Shown here piece after piece: positions 42,373-51,896 of a stretch of 64,000 nt of DNA. The first letter of the stretch is position 1. Each line of letters opens with the position of its first letter. The position numbers were made by a program, and so were the translations under genes. Where the stretch lies: assembly GCA_029263315.1 (NCBI GenBank), contig JAJCXR010000015.1, forward strand, positions 62,001-126,000. The letters are read 5' to 3'. The stretch comes from Acidobacteriota bacterium. GTDB taxonomy: Bacteria; Acidobacteriota; Thermoanaerobaculia; Multivoradales; J023. Below the pieces are notes generated by a model that saw nothing but the letters and a program-made list of their open reading frames with translations, was not told the origin of the DNA and did not search any database.

Positions 42373-43500
42373 TCAGCGGAAGCTGCGGCGTTTGACGTGC
42401 TTGACCTCCGACCAACGATAGGTGGACACCAGCGGCTCGCCGCTGCGATTGTCGCCCAACAGCCAGAGGATCGACGGCCGAGGCTCGAGCGAACCGAGCC
42501 GTCGTTGGCCGTCCCGCAAGCCGATGATGAAGAGTGACGTGGCGACCATCTCGGCGTCGAATGCGTTGTCCGACACCGTGACCTGGGTCAAGACACCGCG
42601 GGCCGGCACACCGGTGCGTTGATCGATCCAGCGCACCGCCTCGTCGTCGCCGATGGCGAAGACACTGACCACCACCAAAGACTGGTCTTGTAGCTTTAGG
42701 TGCTCCGTCACATCCTCGTTGTCCGGCTGGGCCGGGATCGACAGGTCCCACCCCGCACCGTCGGCCCCACCGCCTGCGGCGCGATAAACGCTCCCCGCTT
42801 CGATCCAGAAATTAGCCACCCCATGGCGGCCCAATACTTCGGCGGCCCGGTCGACGGCAAAGCCGCGGGCAAACCCCTGCAACAACAGCCGGCTACCCGC
42901 CGCCAACTCGACCCCGCGGTCTGCCGCATCGCCGACAAAACGTAGTCGGCCGCACGCCGCCTGCTCCGTCGCCTGACGCAGCTCCTGGGGATGCGGGATC
43001 GCTCCGCTGGGAGCGTTCCAAAGGCGATACAAACCTCCCCCGAGTGGACCGTGGGCGTTGGACGACCATAGGCAGTAGCGGGAGGCGGAGAGCAGCAAGT
43101 CGGTCACCGTCGCGTCGAGACTCTGGGGCCCGGCCCCGGCAGCCGCATTGAGAAAGCCGATGCCGCCGGCAACCTTGCCTTCGGGGTCGGTCAGCTCGGC
43201 CAGTCGGTGCACCTCGCCCAAGGCCTCCCGGATGGCCGGCTCGGCCTGGACCCGCGCCAGGTCCCGTACCTCGATCTCGACATCGGTATCGAAGGCTCGC
43301 AACGAAAGACGCACCGTTTCTGAGGCAGATGCGGCGTTGGCCCACAAGGCGACGACGAGCCCCAAAAGAGCGCAAACTAAACTGTGGAAGCTGCGGGTAC
43401 CGAAGAACCCGAGGGTCCGTCGCCCCGAAGACGGAGGCAAAGAATGACGCCGTGAAAGACGGCACGAGTCGTCGACAGATCGCTTTTTCAGGGTGTGCAT
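42373..43500 (-). CDS. ApbE-like FAD:protein FMN transferase, exported
   Basis: 375 residues with an N-terminal signal segment (FHSLVCALLGLVVALWANAA). ApbE-type motifs are present: the FAD-site stretch GFARGFAVDRAAEVLGRHGV, WIEAGSVYRA, and the Mg-site helix FDAEMVATSLFIIGL. ApbE moves FMN from FAD onto Thr residues of partner flavoproteins such as NqrC or RnfG, in the periplasm. None of those targets lies in the window, and conservation is moderate, so the activity is probable but not certain. It is convergent with gltA. Confidence 0.75.
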   Translation of the reverse strand: MHTLKKRSVDDSCRLSRRHSLPPSSGRRTLGFFGTRSFHSLVCALLGLVVALWANAASASETVRLSLRAFDTDVEIEVRDLARVQAEPAIREALGEVHRLAELTDPEGKVAGGIGFLNAAAGAGPQSLDATVTDLLLSASRYCLWSSNAHGPLGGGLYRLWNAPSGAIPHPQELRQATEQAACGRLRFVGDAADRGVELAAGSRLLLQGFARGFAVDRAAEVLGRHGVANFWIEAGSVYRAAGGGADGAGWDLSIPAQPDNEDVTEHLKLQDQSLVVVSVFAIGDDEAVRWIDQRTGVPARGVLTQVTVSDNAFDAEMVATSLFIIGLRDGQRRLGSLEPRPSILWLLGDNRSGEPLVSTYRWSEVKHVKRRSFR

Positions 43501-43527
43501 TCGGTGATCATAGCTGGCTCACCGCCG

Positions 43528-45537
43528 TCAACCCAAGACATGTGGCAATCGCAGATCCGATGACGAATTGCCGAGGCGCTCCCCGTCGACCGTCAAATAG
43601 GCGCCTCGCCCGATATTCAACAGGCAGCGGTTGCGGCCGCTCGCCTTGGCCTGGTAGAGCGCCTCGTCGGCCAGTAACTGTAGCTCGCTGGCGGTCTTGA
43701 TATGGAGCTCGGGGAACGCCGCGACACCGGTGCTCATGGTCAGAGGAATACTCCGCCCTTCATAGACCAGAGGGATGTCCTCCACCGCCTTTCTCAGCCG
43801 CTCGGCCAGCTGCAGTGCCTTGGCACCGGCGGTGTTCTCCAAGAGCAAGGTGAATTCCTCACCGCCATAACGGCATAGAAGATCGGTTTCCCGTCGGGCG
43901 GCTTCCAAGGCGCGGGCAAAGGCCACCAGGGCGGCATCGCCGGCCGCGTGGCCATGGGTGTCGTTGACTTTCTTGAAGAAGTCGATGTCGCACATGATCA
44001 CCGCCATCGAACGCCCTTCTTCGCAACAGTCCCGATAGGCTTTTTGCAGACGCCGCTCGAGGATTCGCCGCACCGGAACGCCGGTCAACGGATCGAGCTT
44101 GGCCTCGCGGTCGAGACGGGCGCGATGTACCGAGCTGGCCATTTGGGGGACCAAGGTGGTCAGAAGCTCCTCCGCTCCGGGCTTGATACTCCTCGGATCA
44201 CACCACAGGCGCACCACGGCCAAGGTCTCCCCCTCCGCCACCAAGAACTTCTCCAACACTTTCCAATCGGCTCTGCGGTGCACCCCCGGCAGCATCCGAG
44301 GGCGCGCCTCCGGCCGCGGCTCACCGGGCGACACCGTGCCTCGATGCCCTGCAGACCAACTCCGCGGCTCCGCTTGCGAATCGTCACCCCACAGCCTCTC
44401 GAACTGAAAATGGTGCACCGGCAAAACATTGTGACATTCCGTCAAGATCTGCTGTGCGATCTCTCCCATGCCGGCAGTTTCCGCCAAAATGCGGACGTGG
44501 GCTTCCTGCAAACGCTCCAGATCACCGGCTCGGTGGTCTGAAACCCCACGCAGGATGTCGTTGCGCGCCGCCTCGGCCGCCAACAAGGCGATGGCCAGCA
44601 CCAACGGCACCAGCCAACCCCAACCGGCCCGGCGGGCCGCCTCGGTGACCAAGGCACCGAGGACCCAGGCGGCGCCATCGAGGGCGAGATAGGCGGGTGG
44701 CCAGGGCGACGCCCCGAGGGCTCCGGGAAATTCGCGGGCCATGCCAACCGCCGAGCGCCAGCGCTGGCATGCCAAGGCGACGAGGTGCAGCGCCAAGACA
44801 AAAACGAGCCCGGGCACGGTTACCTCGAGAAAGATCGGGCTCAGAGTGCTCGGCGATATCTCGGCGGGTCCCATGCCGGTTCGCCCCAAGCCGGCCAAGA
44901 GCACCGCCGCCACCAGGGGCGGCAACGATAAGTGGACCCAGGACAGGGACTGAAGAGATGCCTCGAGCTTCTTGCCCGGCGGCACCGCCGCGGCTTGCCT
45001 CAGGGAGTCTGCCAGGATCAACGCCACCGCTGCCACGAGGACCGTCGGCACGGTCCCGAGGCGCTCGATGCTCGGCACCAAGACGAAGGCTCCAAGCCCG
45101 AGAGAGGTTCCTCCCCAGGGTCGATGCGAAGCGGCCAAGATGGCCAACAGAAGCCATCCCAACATCTCCAAGGGCCGCGGTAAGACGCCGTGGGGACACA
45201 GAATCTCCCAGCGCCATGAAAACATCCAAACCACCAACATGACCAGCGGCGGCAAGGCCACCGCAGCCTGCCGCTTCCACCGTCGATGCGGGACACCCTC
45301 GTATCGCTTCACCAGATTCTCCAGACTCCCAGACGGCACCGGAAGACGGCCTAGGGGCTCGGCTTTGGCTCGCCTCTCTGGGAAGCGTTCTCGGTCTCCA
45401 CCGTCGTGCTTTTCGGCGATGCTACCGGCCGCTGAAACTCCGAGCAACAGAGGATTGAGTTTTGGTCCTTGCGGGCAGCGCACGAATACATGAAAATGGT
45501 GGCATCGGACCGAGAGCTTTCTTGCTCGCTGCGTCAT
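43528..45537 (-). CDS. Membrane-anchored diguanylate cyclase (GGDEF)
   Basis: Up to 669 residues. The stretch before about residue 90 is poorly protein-like, so the real start is probably a later codon. About eight hydrophobic segments follow (LPPLVMLVVWMFSW onward), then a GAF-sized linker and a GGDEF domain at about 480-640. The active-site motif is GGEEF at about 557. An RETD, five residues before it, matches the RxxD inhibitory site that binds c-di-GMP. It is expected to make c-di-GMP from GTP and may be balanced by the HD-GYP protein elsewhere in the window. Confidence 0.88.
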   Translation of the reverse strand: MTQRARKLSVRCHHFHVFVRCPQGPKLNPLLLGVSAAGSIAEKHDGGDRERFPERRAKAEPLGRLPVPSGSLENLVKRYEGVPHRRWKRQAAVALPPLVMLVVWMFSWRWEILCPHGVLPRPLEMLGWLLLAILAASHRPWGGTSLGLGAFVLVPSIERLGTVPTVLVAAVALILADSLRQAAAVPPGKKLEASLQSLSWVHLSLPPLVAAVLLAGLGRTGMGPAEISPSTLSPIFLEVTVPGLVFVLALHLVALACQRWRSAVGMAREFPGALGASPWPPAYLALDGAAWVLGALVTEAARRAGWGWLVPLVLAIALLAAEAARNDILRGVSDHRAGDLERLQEAHVRILAETAGMGEIAQQILTECHNVLPVHHFQFERLWGDDSQAEPRSWSAGHRGTVSPGEPRPEARPRMLPGVHRRADWKVLEKFLVAEGETLAVVRLWCDPRSIKPGAEELLTTLVPQMASSVHRARLDREAKLDPLTGVPVRRILERRLQKAYRDCCEEGRSMAVIMCDIDFFKKVNDTHGHAAGDAALVAFARALEAARRETDLLCRYGGEEFTLLLENTAGAKALQLAERLRKAVEDIPLVYEGRSIPLTMSTGVAAFPELHIKTASELQLLADEALYQAKASGRNRCLLNIGRGAYLTVDGERLGNSSSDLRLPHVLG

Positions 45538-45689
45538 CTTCGGGTGCCGCTACCAGGGATTCGTCTCGGCTCGACCCGACTCATCGCCCGAGACCCATTC
45601 TCGTTCTCGCGCAGGCTTCTGGCCACATCGGACGGGGCTGACGAAGGAGCTTTCGAACCGCGGCGGCTTCTTTTGGCTGCCTCCGGGCT

Positions 45690-45718
45690 TTGACCCACCA
45701 AGGTGCCTGTGTTATACC
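45690..45718 (+). promoter_or_regulatory. Sigma-70-like promoter for mglB-mglA
   Basis: TTGACC (45690-45695) and TATACC (45713-45718) are separated by exactly 17 bases, and the ATG of the mglB-like gene follows 29 bases later. This is the best promoter match in the window. No operator-like repeat is seen beside it. Confidence 0.6.
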
Positions 45719-45746
45719 TTCGGTTTACCCGTGAAGAGGTAACCTA

Positions 45747-46244
45747 ATGACATCCATGGATCTCGTACTGTACGAAGAAGAAATCCACCTGTTGGAGGAA
45801 GTGCTCCAGCGCCTCCGCCATGACTCGAACTCACGGGCGGTTTTTCTGATCGACAAGAACGGCCAGCAGATGGCCGCCGAAGGAGAGGTCGAGAATTTCG
45901 ACACGACCTCTCTGGCTTCTCTTACGGCCGGCAACGTCGCCGCGACCGACAGCCTCGCCAAGTTGATCGGCGAGCGTGAATTCTCTGTTCTCTTTCATGA
46001 AGGAGAACGCGATCACATTCATATCTCCATCGTCGCCAAGCGGGCTATTCTGCTCGTGATTTTCGACGAGCGCTCCTCCCTTGGCCTGGTCCGGCTCAGG
46101 GTCAAGAGGGCCTCGGGAGAGTTCGATAAGATCTTCGAGACCATGGCTGAGAAGGCGGCCACCGATCATGCCCGCGAAGGGGCTATGCCGACGCCGTTCT
46201 CGGAGATCACCGACGACGACATTGACGCCCTGTTCAGTGATTGA
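45747..46244 (+). CDS. mglB: MglB-like roadblock/LC7 GTPase-activating protein
   Basis: 165 residues. The core (LYEEEIHLLEEVLQRL, AVFLIDKNGQQMAAEG, FDTTSLASLTAGNVAAT, LVIFDERSSLGLVRLRV) is the roadblock/LC7 fold of MglB. MglB is the GAP that switches MglA off and sets cell polarity in Myxococcus and Thermus. The C-terminus adds an acidic tail, ITDDDIDALFSD, also seen in MglB relatives. It lies 15 bases ahead of mglA. Confidence 0.9.
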   Translation: MTSMDLVLYEEEIHLLEEVLQRLRHDSNSRAVFLIDKNGQQMAAEGEVENFDTTSLASLTAGNVAATDSLAKLIGEREFSVLFHEGERDHIHISIVAKRAILLVIFDERSSLGLVRLRVKRASGEFDKIFETMAEKAATDHAREGAMPTPFSEITDDDIDALFSD

Positions 46245-46259
46245 CGGACGGAAGCAGCT

Positions 46260-46844
46260 ATGACGTTCATCAATTACGCCGCCAAAGAAATCAACTGTAA
46301 GATCGTCTACTACGGCCCCGGTCTTGGGGGCAAGACGACCAACTTACAGTACATCTACAGTAAGACATCTCCAGACGCCAAGGGAAAGATGATCTCCTTG
46401 GCCACGGAGACGGATCGCACGCTTTTCTTCGATTTCCTTCCCCTCGACTTGGGGACGATTCGCGGGTTCACCACCCGTTTTCACCTCTACACGGTGCCCG
46501 GCCAAGTCTTCTACGACGCCAGTCGCAAGTTGATCTTGAAGGGTGCCGACGGGGTGATTTTCGTCGCCGACAGCCAGGAAGAACGCATGGAATCGAACAT
46601 CGAGTCGATCCGCAACTTGGAGGATAACCTCAAGCAACACGGTCTCGATCTCACAGCGCTGCCCTATGCCTTGCAGTTCAACAAACGCGACTTAGCGAAT
46701 GCCTTGCCGGTCGAGGAGCTCTATCGAGTGTTGAACTACAAGCGTGAACCGACCTTCGAGGCGATCGCCCCGAATGGTAAGGGGGTGTTCGACACCCTCA
46801 AGTCGGTGGCCAAGCAGATCCTCGTCGAGTTGCGTAAGAGGTAG
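46260..46844 (+). CDS. mglA: MglA-type small Ras-like GTPase
   Basis: 194 residues. The P-loop GPGLGGKT is at 19-26. The switch region [20 protein letters not shown] contains the family's TVPGQ in place of Ras DTAGQ, and NKRD is the base-recognition motif (FNKRDLANA). MglA controls polarity and motility (gliding or type IV pili) with MglB. No motility genes are in the window, so the process controlled here is unknown. Confidence 0.96.
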   Translation: MTFINYAAKEINCKIVYYGPGLGGKTTNLQYIYSKTSPDAKGKMISLATETDRTLFFDFLPLDLGTIRGFTTRFHLYTVPGQVFYDASRKLILKGADGVIFVADSQEERMESNIESIRNLEDNLKQHGLDLTALPYALQFNKRDLANALPVEELYRVLNYKREPTFEAIAPNGKGVFDTLKSVAKQILVELRKR

Positions 46845-46854
46845 TGACACGCTT

Positions 46855-47469
46855 ATGGACAAACGATGGTCCAAGACTGAAATCTCACATCTGAAGAAGA
46901 ACGCCGCTTCCACCAGCGTCGAAGAGCTCGCCCACCGCTTCCACACTGATTCGTCAACGGTGCGAGACAAGCTGGAAGAGCTCCATCTGACAGCCAGCGG
47001 CGACGGTGGCACAGAGGGCGAGGCTGCCCTCGAGGAATTCGAAGCGGGTCTCGAAAAGATCCAGGCCAAGCAGTGGGACGAGGCCAAGTCGCTGTTCGAG
47101 AGTGTCGCCGCCACGGCAGACCATTCGCAATTGGCGGACCGAGCCCGACAATACATCGAGATCTGCCTGCGCCAGGAAGAAGAGCTGAGCACAGAGGATC
47201 CCTACCTATTGGCGGTCTTTGAAAAGAATCGAGGCAATCTAGATGCTGCGCTGGCCATCTGCAAAGAGCAGGGCAGCAACTCCAGCCCTCAGTTTGCCTA
47301 TTTGACGGCTTCCGTCGAGGCCCTGGCCGAAAACGAAGACCAGGCCATCGAGCAATTACGAGCCGCCATCGAGCTCGAGCCCAAGAATCGGGTCTACGCC
47401 TACCACGACCCCGATTTCCGCAACTTGCATGGGGTCGATGAATTCACCGAGCTCATGGAATTGTCCTAG
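46855..47469 (+). CDS. Small TPR-like protein linked to mglBA
   Basis: 204 residues from the ATG at 46855, 10 bases after mglA; the frame is also open upstream inside mglA. The N-terminal 45 residues look like a small helix-turn-helix (KTEISHLKKNAAS, VEELAHRFHTDSSTVRDKL), and TPR-like helices follow (AKQWDEAKSLFESVAAT, AENEDQAIEQLRAAIELEP). The tight coupling to mglBA suggests a role in the same pathway. I do not recognise a named family. Confidence 0.7.
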   Translation: MDKRWSKTEISHLKKNAASTSVEELAHRFHTDSSTVRDKLEELHLTASGDGGTEGEAALEEFEAGLEKIQAKQWDEAKSLFESVAATADHSQLADRARQYIEICLRQEEELSTEDPYLLAVFEKNRGNLDAALAICKEQGSNSSPQFAYLTASVEALAENEDQAIEQLRAAIELEPKNRVYAYHDPDFRNLHGVDEFTELMELS

Positions 47470-47534
47470 TCGGGCCCCACTCAGCCCAAGGGCCGCTACC
47501 ACGGGGCCGACGTTCACCGAGCGGTGGCCCCGAG

Positions 47535-48539
47535 ATGCAACCCTTGCCAGATTCAACTCTCCCCCTCAGATCCTCCAGCCCCGCCGTAGCCGCCGTCGGT
47601 GGCGGCACAGGGCTGGCTGTTCTATTGCGGGGCCTCAAGCACCACCTCGGCGATCGGCGTGAGCACCTGACCGCGGTGGTCACCGTCGCCGATGACGGTG
47701 GCTCCTCCGGAAGGCTCCGTCGAGAGCTCGGCGTGCTACCGCCGGGAGATATCCGCAACTGTATTGTTGCTCTGGCCAGCGATGAAACCTTGCTCGCCAG
47801 GTTATTTCAATACCGTTTTCCGAACGGTGGCGGCCTGGCAGGACACTCCTTTGGCAACCTGTTCCTCACCGCCCTGACCGGCGTGACCGGCGATTTCTAC
47901 AAGGCCATCTCGGCCAGCGAAGAGATCTTGGCCGTCCGGGGAAGAATCCTACCCTCGACGCTGACCGACGTGCGCTTGCGCGGCTCGGGGCGCTCGGGCA
48001 GGATCTACGAAGGCGAGAGTGCCATCGGTGTTTCCGGCGAGCCTCTGACGTCGGTGGAGCTCGAACCGGCGCTGGTGCCGGCATTCCAGCCCGCGGTGGA
48101 AGCCCTCGAACGGGCCGATCTGATCTTGCTGGGCCCCGGTTCTCTCTACACTTCGGTGCTACCCAACCTGCTGATCCCAGGCATTCGCAAGGCCATCACC
48201 CAAAGCCCTGCCAAAGTCGTGCTCATCCTCAATATGATGAGCCAACCGGGGGAAACGGATCATCTGGCGGGCCATCACTATCTCGAGGTCATCGAGCAGC
48301 ATGCGGGCCAAGGCCTGGTGGATATCGTCCTGGCCAATTCCGCGTCACCGTCGCAAGACATTTTGGAACACTATCGAATGGCGGGCGCCGAGCTCGTCGA
48401 CATCGACCGAAAGGCCATCTTGAGCCATGGCGTAGAGCTCGTGGAACGCGATCTCCTCGCCGCCGGCCAACTGGTGCGCCACGACCCCGAAAAGTTGAGC
48501 CGAGCCGTGCTCGACCTCGCGCCGACCTCATCTTCTTGA
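47535..48539 (+). CDS. yvcK: YvcK/GlmR (CofD-like) UDP-GlcNAc-binding regulator
   Basis: 334 residues. VAAVGGGTGLAVLLRGLK, VTVADDGGSSGRLRREL, PPGDIRNCIVALAS and HSFGNLFLTALTG are the signature of the YvcK branch of the CofD family. In Bacillus, YvcK (GlmR) binds UDP-GlcNAc and stimulates GlmS, tuning cell-envelope precursor supply. The gene is followed by glmU and glmS, which fits that role. Its stop overlaps a possible TTG start of glmU. Confidence 0.93.
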   Translation: MQPLPDSTLPLRSSSPAVAAVGGGTGLAVLLRGLKHHLGDRREHLTAVVTVADDGGSSGRLRRELGVLPPGDIRNCIVALASDETLLARLFQYRFPNGGGLAGHSFGNLFLTALTGVTGDFYKAISASEEILAVRGRILPSTLTDVRLRGSGRSGRIYEGESAIGVSGEPLTSVELEPALVPAFQPAVEALERADLILLGPGSLYTSVLPNLLIPGIRKAITQSPAKVVLILNMMSQPGETDHLAGHHYLEVIEQHAGQGLVDIVLANSASPSQDILEHYRMAGAELVDIDRKAILSHGVELVERDLLAAGQLVRHDPEKLSRAVLDLAPTSSS

Positions 48540-48583
48540 GGGCTCGAAACGGCTCGCAGCACCTCGGGATAGGAGACCTCGGC

Positions 48584-50032
48584 ATGCCCGAATCCCAGAA
48601 GCAAGACCTTACGCCACCCACCAGGGTGGCTGCCATCCTCGCCGCCGGCAAAGGAACGCGCATGCGTTCCTCGCTCCCCAAAGTGCTGCATCCGGTGGCC
48701 GGTCGACCCATGCTGCAATGGGTCATCGATAGCGCCAGGGCGGCTGGCTGTGAACGGATCTTGATCATCGTCGGTCATGCAGCCGATGAGGTTCGCGCAG
48801 CGGTTGAAGGCGACGACATCCACTTCGTCGAGCAGACGGAGCAGTTGGGCACCGGCCATGCCTTGGCGCAGGTCGAGCCCCATGTCGACGATGCCTCCCT
48901 GCTCTTGGTGTTGAGCGGCGATGTTCCGCTGGTCACCCCCGCCACGTTGGATTCGCTGCTCAATGCGGCGCAGGCGGGATGGGGAGCCATGGCCGTCGCC
49001 GAGTTGGAGGAACCCGGCTCCCTGGGACGGGTGCTGGCCCGCCATGGGGCCGACGATCGCCATGGGACCTTGGATCGCATCGTCGAAGCCTCCGACGCCA
49101 GCCCGGACGAGCTGCGCTGCCGGCTGATCAACGCGGGACTCTACGCCTTGCCGGCGCCGGCCATTTTCGACTTCCTGCGGCGCTTGGACAATGACAACGC
49201 CAAAGGCGAGTACTACTTGACCGATGCCCTCGGCGATGCGGCGAACAACGGCCGCGCCCTGCACTTGGTCACCTTGGAGGACGCCTCCGAAGCCTTTGGC
49301 ATCAATACGCGCAAGGATCAGGCACGTGTCCACCGACGTCTGATCGAACGGTGTCACGAGGCGCTCTTGGACTCCGGCGTGACACTTCTCGAGCCCGCCA
49401 GGACCAGTATCGAGCCGGGGGTTCGTATCGGTCCGGACACGGTGATTCACCCACAAGTGTCTCTTTCCGGCAACACTGAGATCGGCCAAGGCTGTGTCAT
49501 TCATCAAGGCGCCATCATCCGCGACTCGAAAATCGCTGACGGCGTCATCATCGAGGCCTATAGCCTCGTCGATCGGGCGGATATCGCATCCGAATGCACG
49601 GTGGGCCCCTTCGCTCGACTGCGTCCGGCATCGGTCTTGCTGAAGGGGGCTCGGGTAGGGAACTTCGTGGAGATCAAGAAAACGCGACTCGGCGAGCACA
49701 GCAAGGCAAGCCATCTAACCTACCTGGGGGACGCCATCATCGGCGCCAACAGCAATATCGGCGCCGGCGTCGTGACCTGCAACTACGACGGGGTCGCCAA
49801 GCATCAAACCGATATCGGAGATGCGGTGTTCATCGGCAGCGACACCATGTTGGTGGCGCCGGTGCAGGTTGGCGACGGCGCCACCACCGCCGCCGGCTCG
49901 GTGATCACCCAATCGGTACCCGCCGGTAGCCTGGCCGTAGGACGGGCACGCCAGCGTAATATCGACGACTGGGCAGAGCGCAAGCGGCGGTCCAAATCGC
50001 CAGAATCCGACAAGGACACGGGAACCGGTTAG
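48584..50032 (+). CDS. glmU: Bifunctional GlmU: GlcNAc-1-P uridyltransferase and GlcN-1-P acetyltransferase
   Basis: 482 residues from the ATG at 48584, which has AGGAG 8 bases upstream; a TTG at 48536 in frame is an alternative. The N-terminal uridyltransferase has VAAILAAGKGTRMRSSLPKV. The C-terminal left-handed beta-helix has hexapeptide repeats and the acetyltransferase signatures GPFARLRPASVL and GAGVVTCNYDG. It makes UDP-GlcNAc for peptidoglycan and lipopolysaccharide. Confidence 0.97.
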   Translation: MPESQKQDLTPPTRVAAILAAGKGTRMRSSLPKVLHPVAGRPMLQWVIDSARAAGCERILIIVGHAADEVRAAVEGDDIHFVEQTEQLGTGHALAQVEPHVDDASLLLVLSGDVPLVTPATLDSLLNAAQAGWGAMAVAELEEPGSLGRVLARHGADDRHGTLDRIVEASDASPDELRCRLINAGLYALPAPAIFDFLRRLDNDNAKGEYYLTDALGDAANNGRALHLVTLEDASEAFGINTRKDQARVHRRLIERCHEALLDSGVTLLEPARTSIEPGVRIGPDTVIHPQVSLSGNTEIGQGCVIHQGAIIRDSKIADGVIIEAYSLVDRADIASECTVGPFARLRPASVLLKGARVGNFVEIKKTRLGEHSKASHLTYLGDAIIGANSNIGAGVVTCNYDGVAKHQTDIGDAVFIGSDTMLVAPVQVGDGATTAAGSVITQSVPAGSLAVGRARQRNIDDWAERKRRSKSPESDKDTGTG

Positions 50033-50072
50033 AACGAGGTTTGGCCCGGGAGATCGGGAAGGAGCATCTTTC

Positions 50073-51896
50073 ATGTGTGGAATCGTTGGATATGTCGGCC
50101 ATCGAGATGTCGTCGGTCTGCTGCTCGACGGTCTCGAAAAGCTCGAGTATCGGGGTTACGACTCCGCGGGCATCGTCACCGTGCACGATGGCGCTTTGCA
50201 AACGGCCCGCGCCGAGGGCAAACTGAGCCGTCTCAAGGATCGCTTGAAGAAGGGGGGTCTCGAGGGCGCCTATGGGCTGGGACACACCCGTTGGGCGACC
50301 CACGGCGCGCCGGTCGAACGCAATGCCCACCCCATCGTCGACGCCCGGCGGCAGGTTGCCTTGATCCATAACGGCATCATCGAAAATTTTCTGAGCGTCA
50401 AGGAATCGTTGCAGGCCGATGGCTGGACCTTCGACTCGGACACCGACACCGAGGTCATCGCCAACCTCATCTCTTCCCATCTCGAGGACTCACTGCTCGA
50501 GGCTGTGCTGAAGGCCGTCGCCGAGTTGGAAGGCATGTACGCCTTCGCGGTGGTGAGCACCCGCTCGTCGGAGCAGGAGATCATCGTCGCTCGACAAGGC
50601 CCGCCGCTGCTCCTCGGCCTCGGCGATGGCGAGCAGTTCCTGGCCTCGGATGCCGCCGCCCTGCTGGCCTATACCCGCCAGGTGGTCTTTCTGGAGAACG
50701 GCGATATCGCACGTCTCACCACCGACGGCTACGCCGTCTACGACCATCGAGGCGAATCCGTGGAGCGCTCGGAGCATCGTCTCAACTGGGATCCGGTACA
50801 GATCGAAAAGGGCGGCTATCGCCATTTCATGCTCAAAGAGATCCACGAGCAACCCCAGGCCCTGCAAGACACCCTGGCGGGCCGTGTCGACTTCGAGCTC
50901 GGCAAAGTGGACTTCGACACCTTCTCCCTCACCCATGAGGACCTGCGGCGTATCGAGCGCATTCATCTCCTGGCCTGCGGCACCTCATGGCATGCCGCCT
51001 TGGTGGGCAAGTTCTTGATCGAAGAGCTGGTGCGGGTACCGGTGGAGGTGGACTACGGCTCCGAATACCGCTACCGCGATCCCATCGTCGACGAGCGCGT
51101 CCTGGCGATCGGCATCTCCCAGTCCGGCGAGACCGCCGACACCTTGGCCGCCATGGAAACAGCGGCCGAAAAAGGTGGCCGCTTGGTCACCATTTGCAAC
51201 GTCGCCGGCAGTCAAGCGACCCGTCTCAGCGAGGGGGTCATCTACACCCAGGCGGGGCCCGAGATCGGCGTCGCTTCCACCAAGGCATTCACCACCCAGT
51301 TGGTGGCCTGCTACCTCCTGGCCCTGTACTTGCGGCGCATTCGCGGCATCGGGGTCGACAGCGAGCAGCTCGAAGCCTTGGCCCATCTGCCGCAAGCCGT
51401 CTCCCAGGCCCTCGAGCTGGAGAGTCAGCTGGAGGACATCGCCAAGCGCTACCACCGGGCCGACGACTTCCTCTACCTCGGACGGGGCATCAATTACCCC
51501 ATCGCCTTGGAAGGTGCCCTCAAGCTGAAGGAGATCTCTTACATCCACGCCGAAGGCTATCCCGCCGGTGAGATGAAACACGGGCCGATCGCCTTGATCG
51601 ACGAGGATCTCCCCACCGTCGCCATCGCCACCGGCGATCAGGTGGCGGAAAAGGTGCGTAGCAACATGCAGCAAGTCAAAGCCCGCGACGGCAAAGTCAT
51701 CGCCCTCGTCGACCATTCCGGCGAGTCCTACCGCGATGTCGCCGACGAAATCATCGAGGTGCCTCGGGTTTCCCGCTGGCTGCAACCGATCGTCAATGTC
51801 ATCCCATTGCAGCTCCTGGCCTACCACATCGGCGTTTGGCGCGGCTGTGACGTGGATCAACCGCGCAACCTGGCCAAGAGTGTCACGGTGGAGTGA
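50073..51896 (+). CDS. glmS: Glutamine-fructose-6-phosphate aminotransferase
   Basis: 607 residues. MCGIVGYVGHRDV gives the N-terminal Cys nucleophile of the glutaminase half. Two SIS domains follow, with LLACGTSWHAALVGKF and ISQSGETADTLAAM, and the C-terminus PRNLAKSVTVE is the classic GlmS end. AAGGAG lies 8 bases before the start. It makes glucosamine-6-P, the first committed step toward UDP-GlcNAc, and lies 40 bases after glmU. Its last codon region overlaps the helicase start (TGATG). Confidence 0.98.
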   Translation: MCGIVGYVGHRDVVGLLLDGLEKLEYRGYDSAGIVTVHDGALQTARAEGKLSRLKDRLKKGGLEGAYGLGHTRWATHGAPVERNAHPIVDARRQVALIHNGIIENFLSVKESLQADGWTFDSDTDTEVIANLISSHLEDSLLEAVLKAVAELEGMYAFAVVSTRSSEQEIIVARQGPPLLLGLGDGEQFLASDAAALLAYTRQVVFLENGDIARLTTDGYAVYDHRGESVERSEHRLNWDPVQIEKGGYRHFMLKEIHEQPQALQDTLAGRVDFELGKVDFDTFSLTHEDLRRIERIHLLACGTSWHAALVGKFLIEELVRVPVEVDYGSEYRYRDPIVDERVLAIGISQSGETADTLAAMETAAEKGGRLVTICNVAGSQATRLSEGVIYTQAGPEIGVASTKAFTTQLVACYLLALYLRRIRGIGVDSEQLEALAHLPQAVSQALELESQLEDIAKRYHRADDFLYLGRGINYPIALEGALKLKEISYIHAEGYPAGEMKHGPIALIDEDLPTVAIATGDQVAEKVRSNMQQVKARDGKVIALVDHSGESYRDVADEIIEVPRVSRWLQPIVNVIPLQLLAYHIGVWRGCDVDQPRNLAKSVTVE

